Source of the DNA: Macrostomum hystrix
Taxonomy: Eukaryota; Platyhelminthes; Macrostomidae
Length of the DNA: 64,000 nt
Direction: 5' to 3'
Assembly (NCBI GenBank): GCA_950097015.1
Contig: CATNEN010000011.1
Span: 744,001 to 808,000, forward strand
Part shown: positions 1 through 14,900 of the stretch, in pieces
Layout: every line of letters starts with the position of its first letter
How positions within the stretch are numbered: position 1 is the stretch's first letter
Position numbers and translations under genes: made by a program
The notes under the pieces: model-generated
What the model saw: the letters and a program-made list of their open reading frames with translations, nothing else
Databases searched by the model: none
What the model was told of the DNA's origin: nothing

Positions 1-2578
1 GACTAGATGAATAAAGGTTATTTATTTTTAATGTTCATTTTTTCATCACAAAATTCTTGATACAAAAAATAATATTATTTTAGTAAATAAAGAAATAAAC
101 AAGAGTGATTTGGTAGAATTAGCAATGTCTTTATAGATAAGACAAATTAAAATATTTAACAGAAAGGGTCTCTGACAAAACAAATAGCTTGTTGTTTTTT
201 AGGCTTAAACTTAAGATAAAAGCTAAAGAAATATGTTTAATTCTTTATCTGTTTAACTTCTAAAATATGGATTTCTTATATCCTACCAATTAAAAGTTAC
301 ATTTCAAAGCATAGTAATACAACTTTATCATTAGCTAGCTAGATTGAAGTAATGGTCCTAGAATATAAAATTAATTTTTATTAAACTATAACAACAATTA
401 TAATGGTACATTAAACTTTACATTTCTAGTATATGTATTTAAAAGTGTTATATAATGGGCCTAGATATAATTATGATGTAGATTTAAATGTACTATATCC
501 ATTTTTAATTAGCCAACTACATTTTAAATGTAGTTGGCTAAATATGTTCATTTGCATTCTTAGTGGGAAGCATCAAGTAAAGTTAACAGCCTACTTCAGT
601 AATAGCCACTTTAGTAACAACCAGTTTAGTTTAAGTAACAAATGATCTGATAGGCCTAAGACCTGATCCTGTGATATTAGGCCTATCATATCAAAGTCAA
701 AAAGCAAAGGTGTCAAAAGTGGCTCAGCCCCATTCATGGGAGACCAAACACATTGGTGCAGTCTAGTTTAGACCCTAGATAGGCCTTACTCAGACCACCA
801 GACCAGACCCTTGGGTTGCAAATAAAATCAGAGCTTATAGACACTAAGAATTTTATACTCAGATGCTATATATAAAATACTAATACTGTCATAGATCAGA
901 ATCTAGACAATTTCTTGGAGAGTCTACTAGTGACATAATCAGACAAAAGGGAACAAAGGCTTAGTCCCCCCAGGATCAACAGGCTACTCACCCCAAACCA
1001 CCAGAAGTGGCAGCCAAGTGGCCCCAAACTCAACCACCAGTGGCAGCAAAGCAGATATATTTAAAATGTAAAATGTACACACACATACACATACAGGTAA
1101 ACAAAGACACAAAGACAGGATAATTGAAAGGAATAGATTGAAATCTAAGAAAACCCTACAACAACTTTGGTGGCATAATATTGAAATTAGGCCCCTACTT
1201 AGACATTATATTAAAATTACCCTAGTAAAAACTTTGGTGTCAAAAGTAGGATACTAAACATTAGCACTAGAATAAGTATTTAGGCCTAGGCCTATTACAT
1301 TGTAACTGTGGGTCATTATCCATATGGCCATAGCCATTTTACTATCACAAAAGTAAGAAATTCGGTAGTGCTGTTACTGAAGTGCCTTTTATTCGCGAGT
1401 TACAAGGCCCATTATATGCCAGGTGGTAGGCAGGTTAGTCCTATATTAAATTTATGTGCTAAAACATTAACACAACAGTTGACATAGCGACTACATTTTA
1501 ATAATTAGTTACAAAAATGACAAAGTGAGTAAGTAGGCCTACAAGTTGTGTAAATCAAGTCTGTTAGTTATGATTCAGAGTTAAAACTAAGTGGAGCAAC
1601 CTAACTACGTAACGACTAATGCGGTCCGCCAGCTAAGAAGATCAGATCAAGCCAAGTTTGATGCGTCGAGGCATGTCTATATAATCTTTTTTATGAAATA
1701 CCGATACTACATGAAAGGAACTTTTAGAGATAACACTGCAAAGCATATTCAGAAGTGCTCTGTAAATATTAGAGCACAACCTTTAAATCTGTTAACAGTC
1801 CATATAATTAACTATTTTGTAAGAAACGGAACAACCTAATTACTCGGATTTGAATAACATCGTGCATATACTATAGCAAATTTATTGTTATAGTTTAAGT
1901 ATTCGGCAGAGCTAAAGTTTTTTAACTTCAAAATATAACTCAAGCACTTATTTACACAATTGAGTAGCTCTATAGTACTATTTCTAGAATTTACTATTTG
2001 GCTTGGTTATAGACGCACAGTTTTATTTTTGCTCTAGATTATTATTTTCATCATGCGACGCTTACGATAAGCTTGAGAAGACACAATATAAATTAATAGT
2101 TTAGTTCTTGGTTATTCGCAAACCTACAAAATATTTTTTCTCAGCTTATAAACCATAGTCTAAACATAGTTTTTTTACTTTGTGCTGTTGATGTTAACAA
2201 GGACATTGAACTTATTTAATTCAGTTTTGTTTGAGTAGAAAACTTCAAGTAATGAGCTAGTTTTTTAATATAACATGCAAAATCAGGAAATATTTGTGTT
2301 GAATCGCAATGAACTATACTTTATTTTTTTTGTTCTGAAAAGAGAATTAGATGCACTTTCGTTTAATTAAAAGTTATGTCATTAAAGTTAACAACTAAGT
2401 AGTTGATCATTTTTAATTAAAATTCTCTTTCCACGGGTTATGAGCTATTCTGAAAACCCGTTCAACGCCCACTTTTCAGAGAGTGACACAGTCCAAATGA
2501 TATTTTATTCTTTGGTGTTAATTTAAAGCTAAGCAAGAGATCTATTTCTATCAGTGAAGCAGGTAAAAAAGCATAGCA
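1..2578. other. AT-rich spacer upstream of the FBXW10-like gene
   Basis: No gene is supported here. Short reading frames at 433-645 and 1591-1839 have AT-rich codons, low-complexity translations and no recognisable motif. The one clear structure is a near-perfect 34-bp palindrome at 509-542. The promoter of the FBXW10-like gene should lie in the last few hundred bases, but no convincing core element stands out. Confidence 0.6.
509..542. repeat. 34-bp palindrome
   Basis: Two 16-base arms, TTAGCCAACTACATTT and its exact reverse complement, are separated by only two bases. It could form a cruciform or hairpin, or be a site for a dimeric DNA-binding protein. No function is known. Confidence 0.75.
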
Positions 2579-3754
2579 ATGAAAGCTTCAAGTGAACGGG
2601 ACGCTACTATTGTATTCAATCTGGGTCTGGCTCCCACACTCACATGCGCCCGAGGTCCTGATGGTGAATCCCAGTATTGCAACGTCTGCGACGCCTGCCG
2701 GCTTCGCTACACAGTCGCGCACGTCGACGAATGGTTGGGACGTGCTGGCGACCTCTCCCGTCGTCGCTTCGTTGTTGGCCTGATGCGACGCGCTCACAGT
2801 CGGGATCTGCTGCGTCACCTGGGCAGCCTTCTGGCGCCCTGCGTGGCTAACAAGGACAGCACCTACGCCAGGAGTCGTGTGAAGCCGGCGCTGCCAACCG
2901 ACCGGCTGACCACCTCAAACAATCACGCCCTGCCGCCGTCGGGTTGGGAGCTGGTCCAGGCCGAAGTTTACGAATGGTTTCTGGCCAGCAGCTACTGGGT
3001 GAAGGCGAACTTCCTAATGCACATGCTCAGCATGTCTGATGCACACACTGTACGCGCCGCGCTGAACTATCTACGGAACGCTGAGCCGCTGGAGGATCAG
3101 GTTTAGTCGCCATGCTGACTATTCTCTTTGAGTAACTGATCTGTACATTAGACTAATTAGCTAACCTTCATACTTGCGCAGGTCATTACGGGAAAATTCG
3201 GCGACGAGTTCGAGTCTGGCTCGCAGCACGACACCGAATACAACGGCAGCTACCGCTCCGAGGACGATCCCAATGTTGAGCTCCTTCGCTCAGCTAGCAG
3301 AGCCTACTCAGAAATCCCGGACGACTTCTCGTTTGAAGAGCACTCTAATCATCCGGCTGAGGGCGGCGCTGACACGGAGGATGAAGCGGACCGTGACGAA
3401 CCTTCCGGTGTAAGCCTATCGGTCGCTCCACCAACGACTGTTCCTCCGCCGCCGCCACCACCGCGGCCGCCTCAACAACAGCCAACAGGCGAAAACGTAG
3501 AGAGCGCCTCAGTCGCAGCTGACACAGCGGAGCCAGCTGCTGTCAGCGCAGCTGAATCAGTCGCCAACGCAGTCGCCGCCGCCGCAGCCGAAGTCGGCGC
3601 CGACAGTCTACGCACCGAAGCTGCCGTGGAGTCGGCCGTGTCAGCGGTGACAGCGGTTGAAAAAGCAGCTGCCGCTGCTGCAGCTGCCAACGCTGCAAAA
3701 CAGCGACCGACAAAGAGTGCACCACCGCGACGGCTTCAGGACCGTCAGAAACAG

Positions 3755-3793
<39 letters not shown>

Positions 3794-6700
3794 GCACAGG
3801 TGAGGCCGTTCACTGCAGAGGCCGCTCTGAACTCCATGGTACTGACCGCTGCCGGAGACACAGCCTTCTCTGGCGCATCCGGCTACGTTGATTTTATTCG
3901 CCAATTGCCGGTGCACCTGTCAAAGTACATTGTGAACCTGCTGGACGACAAGTCGGCCAAGCAGGCGGCCGCCGTTAGCACCTATTGGAGCAATGTAGTG
4001 GACGAGGTGTCCAAGGAGTCTGGCATGAATTTGCAGATTAAGGAGGAGGTCATGTTGCTGCAGGTGAGTTTGCAGGGGATGAAGGTTCGACTGCAACACT
4101 TTTCTGAATGTACGAGCTAAAACTTCATTTGGAAACTTATGCTTAATAATGTTTTTTCTTTCTTTTATTTTTCTCGTACTAATTCATATTTCTGCTTGGT
4201 GGAATTTTCAGTTAAAGGTGAGCAGTACACACACATATGTGTTTCTCCAAGAAGTATTGCAAATATATGAATACCGAACGTAAAGTAATTTGCTTGATAT
4301 GCATGCTACTATGTTTTATAGTCAATTTATAAGTAGCATGCTGGCTTCATAAGATACACAAAAGTAATATACTCTTAGTTGAAATTGCAATCTAGTTGTC
4401 CCTGTCTTGAAGGACTAATTTAACAAAAAAATTCCTACACCTATTTTATTTCAGATTATAAACTAACCTGCTTACGTAAGAAGTTCATAATCTCACTAAA
4501 GGAAGATATTTCTATGCGTGTCTCGAGATCATTAAAAAGAGTATATTTTATCAATTAGCTTCTTTATAAACTTAGATTTTAGCTTGACTGTGTCATAAGT
4601 TGTTGTCACATTTTCTGTCGGTGATTAAAGTTTTTGCTTTCTATCACACTGTCTATCACACTGTCTATCACACTGTCTATCACACTGTCTATCACACTGT
4701 CTATCATACTGTCTATCACACTGTCTATCACACTGTCTATCACACTGTCTATCACACTGTCTATCACACTGTATATCACACTGTCTATCACAATGTCTAT
4801 CACACTGTCTATCACACTGTCTATCACACTGTCTATCACACTGTCTATCACACTGTCTAACACACTGTATATCACACTGTCTATCACAATGTCTATCACA
4901 CTGTCTATCACAATGTCTATCACACTGTCTATCACAATGTCTATCACACTGTCTATCACAATGTCTATCACACTGTCTATCACACTGTCTATCACACTGT
5001 CTATCACACTGTTTATCACACTGTCTATCACACTGTCTATCACACTGTCTATCACACTGTCTATCACACTGTCTATCATACTGTCTATCACACTGTCTAT
5101 CACACTGTCTATCACACTGTCTATCACACTGCCTATCACACTGTCTATCACAATGTCTATCACACTGTCTATCACACTGTCTAACACACTGTCTAACACA
5201 CTGTCTATCACACTGTTTATCACACTGTCTATCACACTGTCTATCACACTGTCTATCATGCGTGAATTCATTAACTTTAAACTTGCTTTTCAAAGCCTTG
5301 TAATTAGTTACACAAAGCTTCAAACTGTTTTACTATGAATTATTTTCTTTGAATCAATCAAGACATCTACATTTAGAAGTGAATATTAGTTTAAAAGAAA
5401 CCAAGAAATTTAAAAAAGCTACGAATAATTCGAGAAACAATGAGAAAACTACAACCTAGTGAACCTAGCAATGCTCCAAGTCAACTTGCCACACTGATAA
5501 ACCACTGATACGTAGAGAGACAGGTGGAGGGACAGGTAGAGACACTGGTTGGGAGGCCTTGAGACAAGCTGAGATTGTTAATTTACCTTGGATAAGAGAG
5601 CTGTTAATAATATAGCTATTTAATTCCATATAGAATGACAAACCACCCTAGAGGATAATTATCCCAACTGAAAACACGCAGGGCACTCTTGCCAACACGG
5701 TGAATCCGCGCTACGCCAGCGATCTGGACGTTCCGGTGCCGAATCAGGAGCGCGGCACGCACAAGGTGCGCCTGACCGGCGAGCCCCTGACAGACCAGCG
5801 AGATTCCAATGGTCACCTGTTCAAAAACGAGTGCAACTTCCAGGCCGGCTACCGGGGCGTCAGCACTCGAAATGTCATCATGGAGGAGAGAAATGTGTAC
5901 TGCGGACCCTACAATGTGCTGGTGCTGTTTAGCGAGTACGATTCACAATGTGCTTATGCATTTTATTGAAGATAAACGTCACCCCCGTCTAACCAACTCT
6001 CTTCCCGTCTATCCAACTCTCTCCCCGTCTATCCAACTCTCTCCCCGTCTATCCAACTCTCTCCCTGTCTATCCAACTCTCTTCCCGTCTATCCAACTCT
6101 CTCCCTGTCTATCCAACTCTCTCCCCGTCTATCCAACTCTCTCCCCGTCTATCCAACTCTCTCCCCGTCTATCCAACTCTCTCCCCGTCTATCCAACTCT
6201 CTCCCCGTCTATCCAACTCTCTCCCCGTCTATCCAACTCTCTCCCCGTCTATCCAACTCTCTCCCTGTCTATCCAACTCTCTTCCCGTCTATCCAACTCT
6301 CTCCCTGTCTATCCAACTCTCTCCCCGTCTATCCAACTCTCTCCCCGTCTATCCAACTCTCTCCCTGTCTATCCAACTCTCTCCCCGTCTATCCAACTCT
6401 CTCCCCGTCTATCCAACTCTCTCCCTGTCTATCCAACTCTCTTCCCGTCTATCCAACTCTCTCCCTGTCTATCCAACTCTCTCCCCGTCTATCCAACTCT
6501 CTCCCCGTCTATCCAACTCTCTCCCCGTCTATCCAACTCTCTCCCCGTCTATCCAACTCTCTCCCCGTCTATCCAACTCTCTTCCTGTCTATCCAACTCT
6601 CTCCCCGTCTATCCAACTCTCTTCCCGTCTATCCAACTCTCTCCCCGTCTATCCAACTCTCTCCCCGTCTATCCAACTCTCTCCCCGTCTATCCAACTCT

Positions 6701-9700
6701 CTCCCCGTCTATCCAACTCTCTCCCCGTCTATCCAACTCTCTCCCCGTCTATCCAACTCTCTCTCCGTCTATCCAACTCTCTCCCCGTCTATCCAACTCT
6801 CTCCCCGTCTATCCAACTCTCTCCCCGTCTATCCAACTCTCTCCCCGTCTATCCAACTCTCTCCCCGTCTATCCAACTCTATCCCCGTCTATCCAACTCT
6901 CTCCCCGTCTATCCAACTCTCTCCCCGTCTATCCAACTCTCTCCCCGTCTATCCAACTCTCTCCCCGTCTATCCAACTCTCTCCCTGTCTATCCAACTCT
7001 CTTCCCGTCTATCCAACTCTCTCCCCGTCTATCCAACTCTCTCCCCGTCTATCCAACTCTCTCCCTGTCTATCCAACTCTCTTCCCGTCTATCCAACTCT
7101 CTCCCCGTCTATCCAACTCTCTCCCCGTCTATCCAACTCTCTCCCCGTCTATCCAACTCTATCCCCGTCTATCCAACTCTCTCCCCGTCTATCCAACTCT
7201 CTCCCCGTCTATCCAACTCTCTCCCCGTCTATCCAACTCTCTCCCCGTCTATCCAACTCTCTCCCCGTCTATCCAACCCTCTCCACATCTATCCAACGCT
7301 CTCCACACCACTGACTTGCAACCCGCAGTGAGGATCCGCAGAGGGTGACCCACTACTCCGGCGGAAACCTGCTGGCCTACAGCGACAACAATCGGAAGAT
7401 TCACTTCGCCGACATTCGCACCGGAGCTCCGGCCGTCAACGCGCCGTCGTTGCGCGGCCACGCCGGTCCCGTCCGCTGCCTGCTGCTCTGCGAAGCCCGC
7501 GGCTTCCTCCTCTCAGGCAGCTACGACACCAGCCTGCGCCGATGGGACATTGCTACGGGAAAGTGCTCGAAAATCTACAGAGGACACATGGGCACAGTCA
7601 TGTCTGTGGACATCTATCTAAACACCATTGTTAGCGGCGGAGCTGACGGCTGTGCTAAAGGTAGTGTTCAGTGTATTCTATCATAGAAAAATGCTGATAA
7701 CACTACTTATAGTTGAGATTTCGGCATTTAGCAATTATATGAAATGGTCGCTTAATTAAAAAAGATGACTTTTAAAAAATGTTTTTTTAGTTTGGAATCT
7801 GGAAGACTGGAAAGCGGTTCGCACGCTGAAGCACAAGACAGCCGTGTCAGCTGTGGCTATTAATGAGAACACCGCTGTCACTGGCGACTCTAAGGGCAAG
7901 GTTAAAGTCTGGGATCTGGTTAACGGCTCTCTCATTAAGGTAAATTAACTAACTCGGCTTGCTGTACGTCTCTGTATCTCTGTAGAGAGATGTACGTCTT
8001 CTTTACACTAAGGCCTCCCAAACTGTCCCTTTAGATTTATCATTATCTGTCTCTCTTCTTGTTTAATTATCAGTCTTTACATCTCTCTACCTGTGTCTAA
8101 AAATTCCTCTAAATCAGCCTTTATACCTGTCTCTATACCTGTCTCTATACCTGTCTCTATACCTGTCTCTATACCTGTCTCTATACCTGTCTCTCTATAC
8201 CTGTCTCTATACCTGTCTCTATACCTGTCTCTATACCTGTCTCTATACCTGTCTCTATATCAGCCTTTATGCCTGTCTTTATACCTGTCTCTATACCTGT
8301 CTCTATACCTGTCTCTATACCTGTCTCTATACCTGTCTCTATATCAGCCTTTATGCCTGTCTTTATACCTGTCTCTATACCTGTCTCTATACCTGTCTCT
8401 ATAGCTGCCTCTATATCAGCCTTAACACCTGTCTTTATACCTGTCTCTATACCTGTCTCTATACCTGTCTCTATACCTGTCTCTATACCAGCCTTTATAC
8501 CTGTCTCTATATCAGCCTTTATACCTGTCTCTATACCTGTCTCTATAGCTGCCTCTATATCAGCCTTAACACCTGTCTTTATACCTGTCTCTATACCTGT
8601 CTCTATACCTGTCTCTATATCAGCCTTTATGCCTGTCTTTATACCTGTCTCTATACCTGTCTCTATACCTGTCTCTATACCTGTCTCTATACCTGTCTCT
8701 ATACCTGTCTCTATACCTGTCTCTATAGCTGCCTCTATATCAGCCTTTATACCTGTCTTCATACCTGTCTCTATATCAGCCTTTATAATTGTCTTTATAC
8801 CTGTCTCTCTATACCTGTCTCTATATCCGCCTTTATACCTGTCTTCATACCTGTCTCTATATCAGCCTTTATAATTGTCTTTATACCTGTCTCTCTATAC
8901 CTGTCTCTCTATACCTGTCTCTCTATACCTGTCTCTATATCAGCCTTTATACCTGTCTCAATACCTGTACCTATAACAGTATTTTTGTTTTTCAAAATAA
9001 TTTTTTTTAGTTTTTTCCTAAAACGACATGTATCACTTGATCTCCAAAGAAGACGCGAACCTAAACTGAAATTTTTTAATGTAAACAAAATTTCATAACT
9101 ACAACAATCAATCTTGCACATTATAGAAACTCATCGGCCACACAGCTGAAGTCACATCCATCAAATGCGACCATTGGCACGTGCTCACCTGCTCAAAAGA
9201 CTGCTACGCATTGCTGTGGAGCGCCGTAGGAAATCACGCACAATGCCTGGGAGCTCTCAGGCACCCAAAGTGAGTTCTCGTCAGTTTTAATTTGATACTT
9301 AATCATTGTGTCAACAGAAATCTTCAGGCCTTACTCTCTCCTTTCATTTCTAACTCACCTTACCTACGCATCGCTATACTTCTTTAACGCAAGCACTCTG
9401 TCACTCACCAATTCACTCTAACTGTCACTCACCAATTCACTCTAACTGTCACTCACCAATTCACTCTAACTGTCACTCAGCCAATTCACTCTAACTGTCA
9501 CTCAGCCAATTCACTCTAACTGTCACTCACCAATTCACTCTAGCTGTCACTCACCAATTCACTCTAACTGTCACTCACCAATTCACTCTAACTGTCACTC
9601 AGCCAATTCACTCTAACTGTCACTCACCAATTCACTCTAGCTGTCACTCAGCCAATTCACTCTAGCTGTCACTCAGCCAATTCACTCTAGCTGTCACTCA

Positions 9701-11951
9701 GCCAATTCACTCTAGCTGTCACTCAGCCAATTCACTCTAGCTGTCACTCACCAATTCACTCTAGCTGTCACTCACCAATTCACTCTAACTGTCACTCACC
9801 AATTCACTCTAACTGTCACTCACCAATTCACTCTAGCTGTCACTCAGCCAATTCACTCTAGCTGTCACTCAGCCAATTCACTCTAGCTGTCACTCACCAA
9901 TTCACTCTAGCTGTCACTCACCAATTCACTCTAGCTGTCACTCAGCCACTCCGCCGCCCTCGCACCGCAGGCCGATTCTATGCGCCGAGTTTCAATTCAT
10001 GCGCGCAATCACAGCCTCGGAGGATGGCCGCCTGAGAATTTGGAATGTGGTCAGCCGCAACTGTTGCCGCATTATGCGCGGAAACAGTCGTTCTGATCCC
10101 ATTCTCAATATTAGCGCAGTCGGACAGAGGTGAGGGGATTTTACTGTTTAAAAAAATCCCATTTCAGATTTTTGCTGTGAGGTTTGGAAGCATTCTTTGA
10201 AAAATCTACGCACAAAAGTTTGCTTTTTCAAAACGGTTAAACATTTCTTTTACAAAGAATGAAGAAAAAACTAATAAAACTCTAATTTTTCAACAATCTC
10301 TGCCAATTCAGTATTCAATCTACTAAAGCTAAAGTACAATTGACAGGGTCTTTCATTGTTCCATCGCCGAGGTGCCTGGATTGTGGCTTGCCATTGTGCA
10401 GACGCATTGAAGAAAAAATACGGAGGAAAAATAGGAGCAAAGGTTCTGTAATATGATTAGCAGGTTAGCAGTAGCAGTTGAAGCCGTGTGAAATATTTCC
10501 GTCCAACTAGCCAGGGCTTCAACTGCTCAGCCCTTCCCATCAATTTCTTGTTCTGCTCGAATTGCGAATCAGTCGGGCAGGTGAGCTTGTTCATATACTC
10601 ATGCCTGCGGTTGACAAAAATCTGTTTTCTTTTTGTGCTTGTGGGACAAAGAGTCGATTGCCAAAGCTTGCTCACAGAGGGAAAACATCTTATTCCGGAA
10701 AATGATTGCCATAGTGGGCAAGAACAGGATTTCAATATCAGACTTTGTTTGTTTTCAGCTGCGCTCCTGTTTTCTAATTCAATTTCGGCTATTCCTATTG
10801 ACATTGGCACGTCTGGAGTGTAAAATTAAATAGACAGGGCATGCTGGGATGCTAGGATGCACTTTTACTTGTTCTTCCGGTAAAGTGCATTGCCTACTTG
10901 TCTCTCTCTGGTCGCGTGATGATTTTCAGATAGTGTCTTAAGCGTAGATTGCTAGTCTAACAGGTAGATTCTTGTCAAACACGTAGATTCTTGTCAAACA
11001 CGTAGATTATAGTCTAACATGTAGATGCTAGTCTAACAGGTAGATGCTAGTCTAACAGGTAGATGCTAGTCTAACAGGTAGATGCTAGTCTAACAGGTAG
11101 ATGCTAGTCTAACACTTAGATTCAAGTCTAACAGGTAGATGCTAGTCTAACAGCTAGTCTAACAGCTAGTCTAACAGCTAGTCTAACAGCTACTCTAACA
11201 GCTAGTCTAACAGCTACTCTAACAGCTAGTCTAACAGCTAGTCTAACAGCTAGTCTAACAGCTACTCTAACAGCTACTCTAACAGCTAGTCTAACAGCTA
11301 GTCTAACAGCTACTCTAACAGCTAGTCTAACAGCTACTCTAACAGCTAGTCTAACAGCTACTCGAACAGCTACTATAATAGCTAAAATATGCACGGAATA
11401 AGTGGTGAATTGTTTAAATTGGGCTTCTGAATTTCGACGGGCCAGCAAAGTAAAACTTTTAGTAGGACAATCTCACTTGAGCCTAAAAACTATGTATAAT
11501 ATACAGTGTTCAGTGTTCAGACATCTATCTTATTAGAGTCGGCCAAAAGCAAAACTCCGAATAGCTCAATATAGGAAAACTAATAGAGAAAAAGATACGC
11601 TAAGAAAGCTTAACTCGGTGGGGCGTGCTGGCTTGTATTAGCCAACACAGCCGAGGTTTAAGGTAATATTTGTGGCTGAGATTTTAGCCCTCTCTTTTGG
11701 GTGTCGGGGCACAGGGTGAGTCCCGTGGGTCACGCCTGGTTTGGCATAGGCCTGTTTTGTGAGGCTTGGGCCGCAGGAACTCGCACCGACTCACACTATC
11801 AACTGAGCACAAGCTGCGGGGTGCCTACCTACACAAAGGCTTCTTCTTTTGGGTTATAGAGGAACTCAACTGAGTTGGGGCCTCTTTGATGACTTAGTAT
11901 CCCGGGTGGGATTTCGGAGCGATGAGGATGTGGATGAAGAATGGCTGCTGC

Positions 11952-11987
<36 letters not shown>

Positions 11988-14900
11988 TGCTGCTGCTGCT
12001 TATGATGATGATGGCTACTATATTGTACTTTAGCATTGTTAAAGCTAACTCAATCGCATTCTCAAAGCTGTACATCTGCGTGTGAACTGCGTGCCTATGT
12101 GCCGTAAATGTGTGAATTGGTCTGCTCAAGATTGAGAATAAAAATGAAAGTACATTTTGGACTGTAAACTAATTATGCTATCTCTTATTTATTTAAGATC
12201 CTCACGCAGCATAATATCAATATGCTAAAGCGATATTTCATTTATTATACGACATTTACCGTCCACCGAGATCCGCTAAATCTCGATTTCAAATCCCTAC
12301 TGGTCCCGTTCTCATCTGTTCCTTGATCCCCATCTGACCTCTGATCCCCATCTGATCCCTGATCCCCATCTGATCCTTGATCCCCATCGGATCCATGATC
12401 CCATCTGATCCTTGATCCCCCACCTGATCCCTGATCCCCCACCTAATCCATGATCCTCACCTGATCCCTGATCCCCCACCTGATCCCTGATCCCCCACCT
12501 AATCCATGATCCTCACCTGATCCCTGATCCCCACCTGATCCATGATCCTCACCTGATCCCTGATCCCCAGCTGATCCTTGATCTCCATTTGATCCCTGAT
12601 CCCCATTTGATCCCTGATCCCCATTTGATCCTTGATCCCCATCTGATCCTTGATCCCCCACCTGATTCATGAGCCTCACCTGATCCCTGATCCCGATCTG
12701 ATCCCTGATCTCCATCTGATCCACGTTCCCCATCTGATCCCTAATCCCCATCTGATCCCTGATCTCCATCTGATCCCTGATCCCCATCTGATCCCTGATC
12801 TCCATCTGATCCCTGATCCCCATTTGATCCCTGATCCCCATTTGATCCTTGATCCCCATCTGACCCCTGATCCCCATCTGATCCCTGATCTCCATCTGAT
12901 CCTTGATCCCCATCGGATCCATGATCCCATCTGATCCTTGATCCCCCACCTGATCCCTGATCCCCCACCTAATCCATGATCCTCACCTGATCCCTGATCC
13001 CCACCTGATCCATGATCCTCACCTGATCCCTGATCCCCAGCTGATCCTTGATCCCCACCTGATCCATGATCCCATCTGATCCTTGATCCTTACCTGATCC
13101 ATGATCCCCACCAGTTCCCTGATCCCCATTTGATCCATGTTCTCATCTGATCCATGATCCCCATCTCATCCATGATCCCCATCTGATCCATGAAAAGTAT
13201 CTGTAGCAATAAGTTTTTAACAAATAGAAATCAATTATAGATGAATGAGGCCACTTTTATACAGCTAGATTTAGCTGCCCTTGGCAACCAAAACATGGTC
13301 AATTTGAGTTCGCAACCGCATGTCAAGCATGAGTCCCTAACTGATGAGGAATGTGGCTTCTATGGGATCTGTTTCAGCGATGATGAGGCTTCGTCTAAGG
13401 TTATCGGAAAATGCCCTCAGAGATCAATGCTGTCAGTCGCAACAGAAAGGAGAAGGATGACGAATAAAACACACGGAATTTCCTACAAGGAGGCGAACCG
13501 TTTTTGACAATTTTTTTGGATTTCGTTGATATAGGCTAGGTGAGGGCCATTATCTTCACCAATAGCTCAGGGGCTTCTCAGAAAATTACTGCGAGGGAGA
13601 TTGATAACAGTGGGAATTATTGGGACTTAGTGTGGGAAAACGGCTACACGTGGGATTATTAGTTATTATCCTCAGGATTAGCAATTTGCCGCTTTTTAAA
13701 ACGCAGGAAGATTTTAGATTGAAAACATTGATCGATGTTAATTTCCTAAGTTGCTTTAGAAAACGAATTTGAGGTAATAATAAAGGCTTTCAGCAGGAAG
13801 AAGCGGAAATTGTTCTGCTAATTGCTGCTGCTGCCGCTCCTGCTGATTTTTATAGGGCCAGGTCGAGAGTTTAGGGAGAAAATTGGGGACCCGTTCCGCT
13901 CTTCAGTGAAGTAAGGCTGAGGCTGGGTGATCTTGACTGATCTGGTTGAGGCGATCATAGAAAACACACACGCCCACACACTCAGACTGTGCTGTCGAGG
14001 CGGTGTAAAGTTTCAGTGTTAGCGGCTAATTTCAACTCGGGGCCAGCACTTCAGACCTTTCATGTTCTGTTCCTCATTCCCTCCCTAGCACTGTGAGTGC
14101 TGGTTTGGTGCTAGTCGTTTTCTAAGCAGTCAGGACTCTGAGTGTTCACAATATTTGAACGACCTTCTCATAAGCCCCAAGCCAAAAGCGCATGTTACTT
14201 TACTGCGATGGCCGAATTAGAGACTTTTTCGAATATTATTTACCTGTTAAATTACTAGTTTACTTGTTACATGTTACTAATTACTCATTTATATTATTAA
14301 AGTACACAGAAAACGTATACCTACCCCCGCCAAAATTTCTCTCCGTCAGGATTCTTGTCAACACCAAAACGAACGTCCTGGCGCTGACCTTCGAAGAGGT
14401 GAACTGGGACTACAGCCTGGAGACGGACAGCATGCCGCCGCTCATTCGCTACAGCTCCTTTCGTGACGCCCCGGTCCGTTGGCAACCACATGGCTACGTC
14501 CGCGCCCAGCGCCTTCAGTTGGCCGGCGCTGCCGACTCGCGCATCGTCTGGCGTCACGAGACTCGCGGACGAGGCGTTGGCCAGCCGGACATGACTGACG
14601 GAAGCGTCTCGGCTGCGGGAATGCGGCAACTGCCACTGAGCCTGGCTGGCGTCACCGGCGAAGCTAGTGGCGAGGGCACCGGTGTTGGAATCTCCTCGGG
14701 GCTGTTCGAGTCCAGAGTGCCGCAGCCGAGGCACCGGCGCCAGGACCGATCAGCCAAGCGTCGGCAGCAGCTCGAAGACGCGGTCACTGCGGCTGCCCAA
14801 GAGGCCGCCGCCAAATCGTCGAAGCCACCGCAGCCGCCGACTTCGAAATCGGCCGGTGGCGTCGCTCGCAGTCTAGTCGACCAGGGCGTCGGTGAGCGCC

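Noticed and set aside
4606-5338. Three overlapping frames of over 220 codons
   Set aside because: These are the 12-bp minisatellite in FBXW10 intron 2 read in several frames.
5809-7314. 501-codon open frame with a repeating LPVYPTL-type peptide
   Set aside because: It is the 20-bp minisatellite in FBXW10 intron 3 read in one frame. The real exons on either side join in phase without it.
14192-14349. N-terminal extension of the last FBXW10 exon as a separate gene start
   Set aside because: The frame crosses a polypyrimidine tract and acceptor, and the conserved sequence starts exactly at the acceptor in the right phase.
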